DNA from: Dryomyza anilis | Taxonomy: Eukaryota; Arthropoda; Insecta; Diptera; Dryomyzidae | Direction: 5' to 3' | DNA: 64,000 nt | NCBI GenBank assembly: GCA_951804985.1 | Contig: OX638135.1 | Span: 67,010,507-67,074,506, forward strand | In this document: positions 48,483-60,018 of the stretch, in pieces | Position numbering within the stretch: position 1 is the first letter of the stretch | Layout: every line of letters starts with the position of its first letter | Translations under genes and position numbers: made by a program | Notes under the pieces: model-generated | What the model saw: only the letters and a program-made list of their open reading frames with translations | Databases searched by the model: none | What the model was told of the DNA's origin: nothing

Positions 48483-49515
48483 AGAAAAGATTTGTTTGAA
48501 TATGTTTGAATGTAATTAAAAAATAATACGAAATCACCATACATGTATTACGAATGAAGTGTAATTAAATTATTGTTCAGATGGTAATAACATATTACTA
48601 TGTGTAAACATTTTATATATTCCCCAGCAGAATCTGTCACACTTATCATAAATATGTTACAATACAAACATAAAATTTTAATTGCATTTGAATATACTAT
48701 TTTGAATATACTACTATTGAATATACTACTTGGTTATAATTATGTTTTAAAACAAACAGAATATGCTATTCAAATCTAATTATAACGTATATTCGCAACG
48801 ATCGTCTTCTTTTGATTAGTTATCGACAGACGAAGTTGGCAACATTGCGCCCCATTTTCTACCTACGCCATCTTTTGCCATTGTTTGAACATAAAACAAA
48901 CAAAAAAGAAATTGGATTGTTTGAAAATAGAAGCACTGATTTTTCAGTTGTGATTTTTTTGATAAAATATCCGTTCGGCTTTTCACAATATTTTTAGGAA
49001 AACATTCAGGAACAATTAAATTATATACTGCACTATTAAATGATATTATTTGTTACTACTATTTGTACTTGTTATATCACAATTTGTATATTTTTAAAAT
49101 TTACAAATTACATCGAATACGAATACGTTTTCTCAACAAACATCAAAAGACACGTATGCAGAAAATGGCGGTCACCGAGTGTAAACTTCGTATACAATTT
49201 ACATCAAATTTCATAATTTTGTTGCTTTTCAAAATCAGTATGTTTAAAAGAACCAATACATACTCCAAACGATGACAAAAGAGGCGTAGATAGAAAATTC
49301 TGTTCAAACGATGGCAAAAGATGGCGTAGGTAGAAAATGCTGCGCAGATTAGACAGATTCTGCTGGGGAATATATAAAATGTTTACACATAGTAATATGT
49401 TATTACCATCTGAACAATAATTTAATTACACTTCATTCGTAATACATGTATGGTGATTTCGTATTATTTTTTAATTACATTGAAACATATGCAACCAAAT
49501 CTTTTCCATCCGTGT
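48483..49515. mobile_element. 1-kb element with about 155-165-bp inverted arms
   Basis: The arm at 48483-48638 is the inverted form of 49352-49515 (shared: AGATTTGTTTGAA/TTTCAATG, TGTATTACGAATGAAG, CATATTACTATGTG, TTCCCCAGCAGAATCTGTC). The interior contains the direct motif CGATG(G/A)CAAAAGA(T)GGCGTAG twice near 49270-49340. No transposase. Confidence 0.65.
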
Positions 49516-49540
49516 ACTTTTTTTTCAATTTATTTTCAAT

Positions 49541-49795
49541 TTGGATGCATCTGTTCCAAAAGTCATAAATTCACATCCTGGTGCGTCATTGGAACTTTTT
49601 TGGATGCACTTGTTCCAATGGGCATATATTCACATCCAGGTACGTCGTTGGAACTTTTTTTGGATGCAAAAAAAGTTCCAAAGACGCACCTGGATGTGAA
49701 TCTATGCCCATTGGAACAGTTTCATCCAAAAAAATTCCAATGATCCACCTGGATGTGAATCTATGCCTATTGGAACAGTTTTGTCCAAAAAGTAC
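49541..49795. repeat. 255-bp near-perfect palindrome made of 59-bp units
   Basis: Left arm: two direct copies of a unit starting TTGGATGCA (49541 and 49600; landmarks TTCACATCC and TTGGAACTTTTTT). A 7-nt loop TGGATGC (49661-49667). Right arm: two inverted copies ending near 49795. Arms of about 120 bp are complementary with few mismatches. Confidence 0.85.
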
Positions 49796-52110
49796 CAAAT
49801 ATTTTAATTACGATTCTTCTTAGTAGTCGTAATCAAAAATTTTGATTACGATTAGAAATAATCAAAAAGTAATTTGATTCTTAGTACATTTTTTGATTAT
49901 TTTCAAAACATCAAAAACTAGTAATCCGACTACTTTTTTTTGATTATTTGAAAATAATCAAAAAAAGTAATCCGACTACTTCTTTTGATTATTTCTTTTT
50001 TTGTTAGATTATTTTTCGATTATTTGATAACACTGTTCTACAAATTGAGGGTTGTTGGCGTCCACAGAAATGAAACTTATCATTTCTTGTAGATTTCGGT
50101 CTACTGATTCTTGCTGCGTACTCAGAATTTTCCCTATACGTCGAGATTTTACGAAAATTCACATTTTTGGTACTTTATATCGCAAGTTATCGCACGATTT
50201 CGACATGAACCAGATGCAAACTTTATCGCAAAATAAAATATGAACCGAATAATTGGCAAATCTGGGTCCAAATCTGGGTGTTACCAAAAAAGTGTGTCGG
50301 GAGACACACTTTTTCTCTAAGCTCTCTTGAAAAACATTTTAATATTAGTTCGCAATGTGTTTGCTGTCAAAATTTCGAAAAAATGGAGGGAATTGCACAC
50401 AGATATATACAATTTCATACATATTTAATGTAGTGGTGCTAGATGCAAAATCGAACAAAATTCTTGGCAACTGATGTACGCATTATGGGAAAACATGATG
50501 AGGAAAATTGCACTGCGTAATCTCCTGGTGTTTATCTGATTCGGCAGGCTTTAATGGGTTAAAGAAAGCAAATATACATCCGTCGTCAACGAATGCTTTT
50601 GAGCGACTGAACTGAAATTTATGAAAATTTGACACCCTACAGCTACTTATATAATTTAAATTTATAATATTGGCTTGTCACGACTGTTGTAGTAATATAT
50701 AATGAACATTTTATTTTAAGGAATGGCAGATTTGGGACAATTTTCGTGACGCATATGAATTGTGAAAATTAAAGAAAAAATGCCCTTATGGATTCAGCTT
50801 CAGCATACTATACATATTTCAACATTTTTGTATTTTATTTGTATTTCAAAAGATATTGGAATTACGATCATTTTAATATTTTGCAAACGATAAAAAAATC
50901 TCACTTTTTCTTTAAAAAAGATTTTTTTTTTACTCGTTCTCGAAACGCAATAGAAAGGTATTAATTTGATTATAACCATGGATGAAAAAATTGATGCTAT
51001 ATTAAGAAGCACTTAACAATTGCTTTTATGTTCAAAATTTGCAACATGTCCAAAAATTGTATATATACATTACTCCATGTCTCATTTTTCCCAGGTTCCC
51101 CTACTTTTTTTCCCTGTGGCTTGGCTACATTTTTCACTGATAAAAGGGTTTTTATATTCATTGCAAGATTTTTTCAAAACACCTGATTTGAAAGATATCT
51201 GAAATATGCTAAGTAACCTATTTTTGTATAGTGAACATCCAAATGTTCATCTTATTGAAATGACAAAAAAATATTTTTTTTCACAGGTATGTATAAAAAT
51301 ATAAATATATATTTTTTGTTTCATATAAAGTTATTTATTGCAGTAACATATTTATTGATTCTTTTCAAGTCAATGATTACTCTCGGAGTCTGCCCAGTGT
51401 TAACGCAGTATGAATGCGTAATGAGGTAAACATATTATGTTCAGATGCAAACATATTATATGTTTACACATGGCACATTTCCAAATATATATTACACGTT
51501 GTTTGCCGCTAAATATGTTTGGGAGAGCCATTTTCTTCCCTGCCAATGGAAAAACACATTCTATTTAAAGATGTGACATTCCCAGTCCAAATATGAACGT
51601 GTGTTACGATGTCATTAAAAAAATGTCATAAAAATATATATTTCTCGTGAAGTAACAAATCCTAAACTATACAACCCTGCAGTGTAAGACCATGAATAAA
51701 TCTGTACTAGAATATTAACTAGTTGAAAATCTACTAGTTCATATTTTGACACAATATACCAGTTAAGAGACTAGATTTAAAGTTCCAGTTGGATTAAAAT
51801 TAGTAGAAATATGATTTTTGTGGATTATCCAATTGAAATTTCAATTTCAAAAATCATCCGAAGATCCTCTAATACCAGCTTTTTTTACATATTTTACAAC
51901 ACATAAATATTTTACAACTTTTTCGACTAAATCCAAACAATAATATTTGTCAACCATACCCAAGAAACAAAACGGTCCGTTAACGGTGCCGTATACGGAA
52001 CAGCAATACGGAATACGATTCCGTAAACGTTCCGTTTTCTGGATACGAAAACGATCCAGTGAACGGATAAAGAGGAACATCGAAATGGATTTCGAATCCG
52101 TTGAGAGTAC

Positions 52111-52345
52111 GTTTCGACGGTACGTTAACGGACCGTCATACTGGATTACAAACGGAGTGAGTCCGTAGAGAGTACGTTTCGGCGGTACGTTTACGGACCG
52201 TCAAACAGGATGAAATACGGAGTGCATCCGTTAATATTACGTTTTGACGGTCCGTTAACGGACCGCCATTCTGGACAAAATACGGAGTGAGTCCGTTGAG
52301 AATGCGTTTCTACGGTCCGTTAACGTACCGTAGATCTATATGAAA
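52111..52345. repeat. 65-bp tandem repeat, four units
   Basis: The motif GTTT(C/T)NNCGGT(A/C)CGTT(A/T)ACG starts at 52111, 52176, 52241 and 52306, exactly 65 bp apart. The third unit contains an 18-bp perfect palindrome CGGTCCGTTAACGGACCG at 52248-52265. Confidence 0.85.
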
Positions 52346-52980
52346 AACGGAATGAATAGATTAAAAACACCGTTTTCATACCATACAATGTATACTAAAT
52401 GACCTCTTGCATATTTTTATTTTACAAGAAACAAACTTATTATTAATAAAATTGAATATGAAACATACAATTTTTACCAAACAACATAATTGGTGTTAAT
52501 AATTTTGTAATCAACTGAAATTCCACATGGTATTTCCAACATCGATTTCGTGTCAACAAAGACCAAAACAATAATCATAGGGCTTGAATGAGTCTCTTTG
52601 TAGGGTGCAATGTTTAGTGATGGACGTTTATCTGCCAAAAAGCCAAGACAATTTTGCATCGCACATTTTCCGCAAACTTTATACCACATTTTCAAGAGCT
52701 CTTAGATATAGTCCTTTTTGAATTGATAGACGTTTGAAGCCATCGAAGATTCTCAAAATATGGAACTGAAAATGTATGTAAATTCTGCAAATATGTTTTG
52801 AATAAATGTGTATTTCATTTTTATTTTATTCACTTATCTTGTTTGGTCTTCGAGAGAGGCATTCACCAACTTTAATCCTCCGAGCTTATTGTTCATGTTC
52901 ACAAAGTCAAATGAATTGAAATGTACACCAATAACGGAAGAAAATCGGTGCCGTTGAGTTGTAGTATAAACGGAAAATTT

Positions 52981-53060
52981 ACGGAGTACTCCGTTTCAAC
53001 GGAAACATTACGGAGTACTCCGTTTCAACGGAAACATTACGGAGTACTCCGTTTCAACGG
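52981..53060. repeat. 29-bp tandem repeat with 14-bp palindrome
   Basis: ACGGAGTACTCCGT, itself a perfect palindrome, recurs at 52981, 53010 and 53039, separated by TTCAACGGAAACATT. Confidence 0.9.
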
Positions 53061-54130
53061 TACCGTAAACGACTACAACAAAACGCAAATCTTACGGAGT
53101 TATTTAGAAATACGGAGCAAAACGGAATTCTAACGGAGTCGTTCGATTTGACGGTACGTTAACGGTGCGTAATCGTATATGCTACGACGGATACAATCTC
53201 AATGATCCGTAAACATGCCGTCAATGACGGTATTGTATTTACGTCTGTGTCGTATGCTCCGTATAATTATTTCTTGGGTACATACTATATCGAACTTTCA
53301 ACTACTGATGTGATGTGCAATTACTAATGTGTTTTCAACTAGTCACAATCAACAAGGATTTTACTGGTATGTTGCATACCAGTAGAACTACTAGTTCAAA
53401 CCTTATGCAGAGTAGGACAATTGTCTTTTCCTATGACATCGCCATGTAAAAAATACCAGTTGGTTATATGAAAATAGGATCGATTTTCAACTAGTAGTGG
53501 TATTTTTTTAACTACTTATTTTACTAGATAATAACTAGTTGGTTACACTGCAGGGAAATTTCTGAGTATATTACGTTTTGTTGAAAACTGTCATTAATTA
53601 AAGTCTGCCAAATAAAACTAGTAGTAATGGCAAAATAATGTATTACACTTCTTGCCCTTCATTAATTTCCACTGCATCCAAGATCCTACCAAACTTGAAG
53701 ATCATTTTTAAGTCACAGTCTTTAAAAATTTTGAAATATGTATAGTATGCTGTAGCGATCCATAAGAACTTTGTTTTCTTTATTTTTCACAATTCATATG
53801 CGTCACGAAAATAGTCCCAATTCTGCCATTCATTAAAATAAAATGTTCAATATATATTACTACAACAGTCGCGACAAGCCAATTTATAAATTTTATAATG
53901 AGTAGCTGTAGGGTGTCGCATTTTTTTTATTTTTTTCATGTCAAATTTTCAAAAATTTCAGTTCAGTCGCTCAGAAGCATTCGTTGACGACGGATGTATA
54001 TTTGATTTATTTAACTCAGTAAAGCTTGTCGAATCAGATAAACACTAGGAGATTACGCAGTGCAATTTTCCCCATCATGTTTTCCCATAATGCGTACATC
54101 AGATGCTAAGAATTTTGTTCGATTTTGCAT

Positions 54131-54345
54131 CTACACACAGAAAAAAATTACCTCAAACCCCCATTAAAATTGGTCAATAGGACAATTATTGATTTAATAG
54201 TATACAAAAAATAAATCTTTTCATATAAACTCAATGGAAATATGACGGTATTTTCTAGCATTTAATGGTATTTTCCGATTAAAATAATAATTTATCCTAT
54301 TGACTATTTTTAATAGTAAAAAACTATTACTATATTATATATGTA
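54131..54345. mobile_element. Insertion in the right arm of the large inverted repeat
   Basis: The left arm reads straight through this position (near 50410-50450), while the right arm has about 210 extra bp starting ACACACAGAAAAAAATTACC. No inverted ends were resolved. Confidence 0.45.
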
Positions 54346-55466
54346 TGAAATTGTATATCTCTGCGGGCAATTCCCTCCATTTTAATCAAATATTTCATAA
54401 ACAAATTTTAAAAAATTGTCCGAAAAATTTGAGGAAGATAAAGTTTAAAACATTTTTTCGAAATTTTGACAGCAAACACATTGCGAACTAATATTTAAAT
54501 GTTTTTCAAGAGAGCTTAGAGAATTGTGATAAATTACTCTCCCGACACACTTTTTTGGTAACACAAATTTCTTTTTGATTTTTTTGCAAAAACTAATATC
54601 GGGACCCAGATTTTTTTTGCCAATTATCCGTAGGGAAAGGTTCGTATTTTATTTTGTGATAAAGTTATATCTGCTACATGTCGAAATCGTGCGATAACCT
54701 GCGATATAAAGTACCAAAAATTTTTTGCAAAATCTCGACGTATAGGGAAAATTCTGAGTACGCAGCAAGAATCAGGGGACCGAAATCTACCAGAAATGAT
54801 AAGTTTCATTTCTGTGGAAAATTCTTGTAGAACAGTGTAATCAAAAAATAATCAAAAAAAGAGGAGTCGAATTACTTTTTTTTTGATTATTTTTAAATAA
54901 TCAAAAAATATACGAAACACATGCTCAAACATGAAAAAAATAATATATTTTTTTAAAGGTTTTTGAGCAATATTTTTATGTGCCTTATTTCGAACAAAAT
55001 CAGCAGTGTTTCAAACAGTGTTTTTAAAATTGTTATGATATGCTTATGTAGACTGTTACAAATTAAAGAGTAGTTGAATATTTTGAATTCTAAAACCTAT
55101 ACTTTGGTTTAACTTTTAACTATCGCCGAAAGAAATTTTAATGAATTTGTATATACAATTTAATGGTTATTCATAAAAATTGATGCAGAAAGTGCGAATA
55201 TTTGCGCAAAATATTTCAGAGCCCAAAATGTAAGACGGACTAAATATATATATTTTTTTATTTTTGGCAAACAATTTCTATTTCTAACGCGAAAGAGTCA
55301 ATTAAATATATTTTGTGATACTACTTACATCCTGACAAGCATTTCATTGCATATTTCATAAAAATTTGTCGAGCCGTTCAGAATTTATAGCAATTTATAT
55401 AATTTAACCTCGAAGATATGCGATTCATACCCTTCATTCTAATATTTATACTATATAAACATACAC

Positions 55467-55656
55467 AATATTACTGCTGGCATTAATACAACTAATTTGA
55501 TATCAAAATCGGTTATTCCGTTTATGTTTTATTACGTTTTTCCTCAATGGACGAAATACAAAATATTACTGCTGGCATTAATACAACTAATTTGATATCA
55601 AAATCGGTTATTCCGTTTATGTTTTATTACGTTTTTCCTCAATGGACGAAATACAA
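55467..55656. repeat. Perfect 95-bp tandem duplication
   Basis: AATATTACTGCTGGCATTAA begins at 55467 and at 55562. The two 95-bp units appear identical, indicating a recent duplication. Non-coding. Confidence 0.9.
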
Positions 55657-57313
55657 GATATTGCGATTTTACTACAGTTGTTATTCTAGAATTATGCACT
55701 GAAGTTGATATATGAAAAATTTCACTTACGCTTGTTCGATTCTTTCCATTTTTGGAATATAGTAAGATCAAGGATTGAAACCGTAACCGAAACCGAAACC
55801 GATATCCGTTTAAAACCGTTTCATTTTTAAAACCGAAACCGTTATACGAAAATCAGAAATAAACCGATATCCAATACCGATATAAATGGTTTCGGTTTTA
55901 TACCGGTTTAAAACGGTTTTTGAAAAAGTATACAAAAAACCAGGAACACATATTTTATTTCATATAGAAGATCTTAAGTAAAATTTCATTAATTAAAATT
56001 TGGAGTTCCCAAAATAAACATTTTTGGTTGTACAAAAATTCACATGTTGTTTTTTGAGAAACGATATTTCCAAAACAACGGCATTTGGTCTAAAATTTGT
56101 TTTTTGTTTCATTAATCGAATTAACAACAAAACACCACAACTCCAAGCAAAATTTTTACGTTAAAAAATGATTAAAATTTTAATAATATTGATTTTTTAT
56201 TTATTTTATTAGTAAAATATATAGGGGAGCTTGAGGTAAAGTGGAACAAGTTTTGAAAAGTTCATTTGAATATATTTTAAATTCTTTTAAATGATCTATT
56301 CAATAGAATACCATTTATAAATCTTTTGGATTTTTGACTGATGTTTCAAAACAGCTCAATTTCGGACATAAACAAAACAATGTAATGCAAAAAAAAATGT
56401 AAAAAAAGTTTCAAATTATTAACATCTCAGTACCTATTTAAGGAAATACGAAAAATGAAGTGCAACTTACGACAAGTTTAAAAATTTCAAGTATAAGGCA
56501 GATATTTGTTTACATTAGTGATGATTAAAAATTTCTTGTTCTTGCATTTTTTTTTTGCAAGAACAAAAGCGAGAACAAAATCGAGATTTTGCAAGAAAAA
56601 GAACAAGAGCAAGTGCAAGACTAAGACTGCAAGAAAAGGAAAACTCTTGCGTTTTTTTATGATTTTAATGTATTTATTATGTTTTTAAGATAATAATGAT
56701 ATACAAAAGAATTCATGATATTACTAAATATTGAACAATAAGTAACAATGGAAAGCGTGCAAAATATTTATGAACGTGAACATTAATAAAGATGTGTGTT
56801 TTTTTTTGTTTTTGTCGAATTCTAAAGAATATAAGCATCTTAAAAATAAGGCCTGTGAAGCACTTTTTAAGCGGTAAATAGCTTTAAAAGTGCTTCAAAA
56901 GTCGCTTCATAAAGATAAAATAGACAAAACAATGTTTTTTTCTCTTTTCTTCGCTACGCAAGTTCGTACATCGATTGTGCATATGCACTGTGCTTATGTA
57001 CATTATTATTTTAGTTTTACTTTTATATATAGTTTTTTTGTTAATTGTAAAAGCATGAAGTAATAAAAAATAATATATTAACATTTTCACAGTGAGATAT
57101 ATTTAGCTGATATATTACTTTTTGTGTTTTTCTTTTTTCACAAATCCGCTGTTTCGTTTGAAAGTGCAACAACAACAAAAATGCGAATAAAGCAGCATCC
57201 AAGCTTTTGATAGAATTTTGGCGGGACATTTTTTGTACCACAAAGAGAACTCGTTGTTGTTGCCAACTAGAGAGCTGTACTAGATACATACATGTAGTGT
57301 GGTGCCGTGCGTC

Positions 57314-57385
57314 TGTCCGTTGTCATGCGACTGTCTGTTGTCATGCGTCTGTCCGTTGTCATGCGTCTGTCTGTTGTCATGCGTC
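57314..57385. repeat. 18-bp minisatellite, four units
   Basis: TGTC(C/T)GTTGTCATGCG(T/A)C starts at 57314, 57332, 57350 and 57368. Confidence 0.9.
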
Positions 57386-57660
57386 TGTTTGAGTGTTGTC
57401 GTTGTGAAAGTGTGTGTATACGAATCGTAATAGTTATTGTTATATTCTCTTCTTTCTGTTAGTATTCGCTTAGTAGCGTTTGAGTTTGTGCTCGCATGGT
57501 GTTCGCAAAGAAAAATGTTACTCTGCAAGATATTATTTGAGTTCTCTTGACATACGGTACGTGTAGCATACGGATTTTTTTAATCTGTGACGAAAACAGA
57601 AATATGCTTATACGAAATATTCCTTATATTTATTGTATATGTATATCGTATACTGTATAT

Positions 57661-57904
57661 CGTCGTTGTAGAACGAAAAGTCACCAAATACATTTTTATG
57701 AAAAACTTAATTTTCGAGTTTGTTGATTAATATTATAAAAAGTAATTGATGCATTTTTAAAGTTGAAATATCTATTGATAGATTTACATTTTCTTATCAT
57801 GTGGTAAAAAAAATGGAGATCATCGATTAAAAATTGACAGATACATAAAGATGTTTGTAAAAAATATTTAGCATTTTGAAAATGTATTTGGTGACTTTTC
57901 GTTC
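57661..57904. mobile_element. MITE of the same family as in the GT31 units
   Basis: Starts CGTCGTTGTAGAACG and ends GTGACTTTTCGTTC. The interior (AATTTTCGAGTTTGTTGATT, TGATGCATTTTTAAAGTTG) matches the reverse complement of the 3142 copy. The last 10 bp of the right repeat are missing. Confidence 0.75.
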
Positions 57905-58555
57905 ATTTTATTATGGCCTTGAGATTTTGAATTGTCTTGTCAACATCACTTGTTTTATACAATTATTTTTTTATTTGTTCTATGCAGTTTAAGATATTTG
58001 TCTTCGATCTTTATTTAAAATTTAAAAGATTAACATTTCTTGTCTTGCTCTTGCAAATGATCATCGCTAGTTCACATATATTGCAGTTCACAGAATTGTT
58101 GAAATTTAATTTCTTTGGCTTTTATGGATGAAAATTGTACAAAATTCATCTTCTTTTCAATTCAGATCATATATCAGGTGAAGTCAATATGTTGCTTTTC
58201 ACTGGTTTGTGGTCACGAAATTTTAAATTAAATTTTTTTCTTGACGTAATCAATTAAATAATTCATATAACACAATATTTTTACTGAAATAACAACAAAC
58301 ATTGTTTAAATTACGTTTCCCACTTTACCCCAGTAATTTAGGACCATATAAAAAATGTAAAATTATTTGATAAATATGGAAATAAAGAAAATTTATACAA
58401 AAACCGATATCAAAACCGAAACCGTAACATGGAACCGGTATACCGAAACCGTTTCGTTATAAAAACTTAAAACCGAAACCGTAACCGAAACCGAAACGCG
58501 GAAAAAACCGAAATCGAAACCGTTATTCGTTTAGGTTTCAATCCTTGAGTAAGAT

Positions 58556-60018
58556 ACAATTAATATCTAACTAAATACAATATCTAACTCATTATCTAAC
58601 TAAATTCACTTGTTTATCTAATGAAATACAAAAGTTACAATTAAATATGTGGCAAAATTTACATTTTTCAAAAAAAATTGAAGTTTAATATATAAAATGT
58701 GCCACTATTAGTGTTAAAACACCTTTTTCAATTTTAATATAAGAAAAGAGATTCCCCTTTTTCGTATTTTTTTAATTTTTCACAGAAAGATGTATATAAC
58801 TAATAACTATATGAATCTAAATTTATTTCATTCATTTATCTCTGTTAACAATGCCAGGGTTATACATTAAACTTTTACATATGAAACTGCCACTCACCCT
58901 TTTCCAATTCCGCTCATTTTTATAAAGGGATAATGTACCATTATAAGCTAACTAAGTTGAAAGTTTCGTTCATGTTCATTTATCTCTTAAACTTCAAGAG
59001 TTATATGCTAATAAGTGCGAACATTATTTGTATGACATACATATAAAATAATGCCAAGCCCTTTTCCAACTCCACCCATTTTTCTACAACAGCAATATAC
59101 ATGTATTAACTAATTGTATCCAAAATGTTGTCCTTTTATTTCTTGTACAACAAAAGTTACAGATTTATGAGACGCAAAAATGCCTTCTGATCCACTGTGC
59201 AGGGGTCCAAATGACGCTTTTTTAAATTTTGATTTTTTTTTGCGAAAATAAAGGGGTGGCAAGTGACCGGTAAAATGAACATTAGTCATTTATTTTAATA
59301 TAATTTATTTATTTTATTTTGGTTATTTAATATATTATTGACTTATAAAAAAACTTACAAAATCTTCGCCAAATTTGTACATAATTTATGTAATTATTTT
59401 TCATTCGATGGATCGAAAACCTTGATGTTATTGTTCGATACATCGGATAGCATCGATGCAACGAGTCGATGCATTACATCATCAAAGTTATTGGTTTTTT
59501 TCACCTTACCATTTCATACAAGCTTTTGTTATACAAATATACAATACACAAATCTATTTTATCGGGACATTTTATGAGCACACGGTTAAAAATATTGGGT
59601 TATTTTTTAAACTTTTTTGTATTGTATATATGGCTCGACCAAAAAAAAGATTAAATTGTAATAATCCTAAAAGATTAAAAAAGTTTGTAATACCTCTCGG
59701 CATTACATTGTAATACATGTTGTATTACTTTGCATGTAATCGTACGGGATTAAAATTAATGCTGAAAAATATTGAAAATTCGGATTAGTTTTTGTAAAAA
59801 AAAAAGTTAAAAAAATATATATTTTATATTATAAATAATATATTATTATTTTCATTATTATTTTGTTTTTATAATTAATAACTATTTGTACACTCTTTAA
59901 TTATTTCTCTTTCGAAATTATTTTCATGTCATCAGCGCACACCTTGTCCCCTACAGATCTTCTAACATACCGCCAACTAGCTTTACTGTCATTTACTATT
60001 AGAGCTATTCAAACATAT
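58556..60018. other. AT-rich region without recognised gene
   Basis: Short frames only. Two diverged copies of CCCTTTTCCAA(T/C)TCC(G/A)C lie about 155 bp apart near 58895 and 59065. A GATGGATCG..CGATGCATT motif cluster is at about 59410-59475. Nothing supportable as coding. Confidence 0.5.

Larger units (their letters stand above)
51959..53278. mobile_element. TIR element packed with ACGG/CCGT palindromes
   Basis: Ends CCCAAGAAA (51959) and TTTCTTGGG (53278), flanked by TA on both sides (51957-51958 and 53279-53280). Arrays of ACGGTCCGTTAACGGACCGT-like motifs fill about 51970-52345 and 52925-53270; the middle (52380-52920) is ordinary AT-rich sequence without a gene. Confidence 0.75.
51675..53555. 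mobile_element. TIR element with CCCTGCAGTGTAA ends
   Basis: CCCTGCAGTGTAA (51675-51687) and its exact complement (53543-53555). Subterminal regions on both sides are rich in AACTAGT and CTACTAGTT motifs. It lies in the spacer of the larger inverted repeat and contains another element. No coding capacity. Confidence 0.7.
49850..54905. mobile_element. Large structure with about 1-kb terminal inverted repeats
   Basis: The arm at about 49850-50825 is the inverted form of about 53735-54905. Landmarks pair in reverse order: TTCTACAA/TTGTAGAAC, CCTATACGTCGAGATTTT, GTTATCGCACGATTTCG, TACGCATTATGGGAAAACATG, CGTCGTCAACGAATGCTT, GACACCCTACAGCTAC and CGTGACGCATATGAATTGTG. The outermost parts are AATAATCAAAAA motif arrays. 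No transposase frame; outer ends and target duplication not defined. Confidence 0.7.
55769..58547. mobile_element. hAT-like non-autonomous DNA element, 2779 bp
   Basis: Terminal inverted repeats CAAGGATTGAAACC (55769-55782) and its exact complement (58534-58547). An 8-bp target duplication AGTAAGAT flanks it at 55761-55768 and 58548-58555. Known: an 8-bp target duplication is the hallmark of hAT elements. Subterminal arrays of AACCGAAACCG lie at both ends (55780-55930, 58400-58530). The interior is AT-rich, has no transposase frame, and contains a MITE and an 18-bp minisatellite. Confidence 0.85.

Noticed and set aside
49500..49830. CRISPR-like repeat array
   Set aside because: Repeats are inverted pairs in a eukaryotic contig, without regular unique spacers; it is a palindrome.
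56506..56688. Small Lys/Arg-rich protein
   Set aside because: Comes from AAGAACAAGAGCAAG-type low-complexity sequence inside the hAT-like element; no supporting signals.
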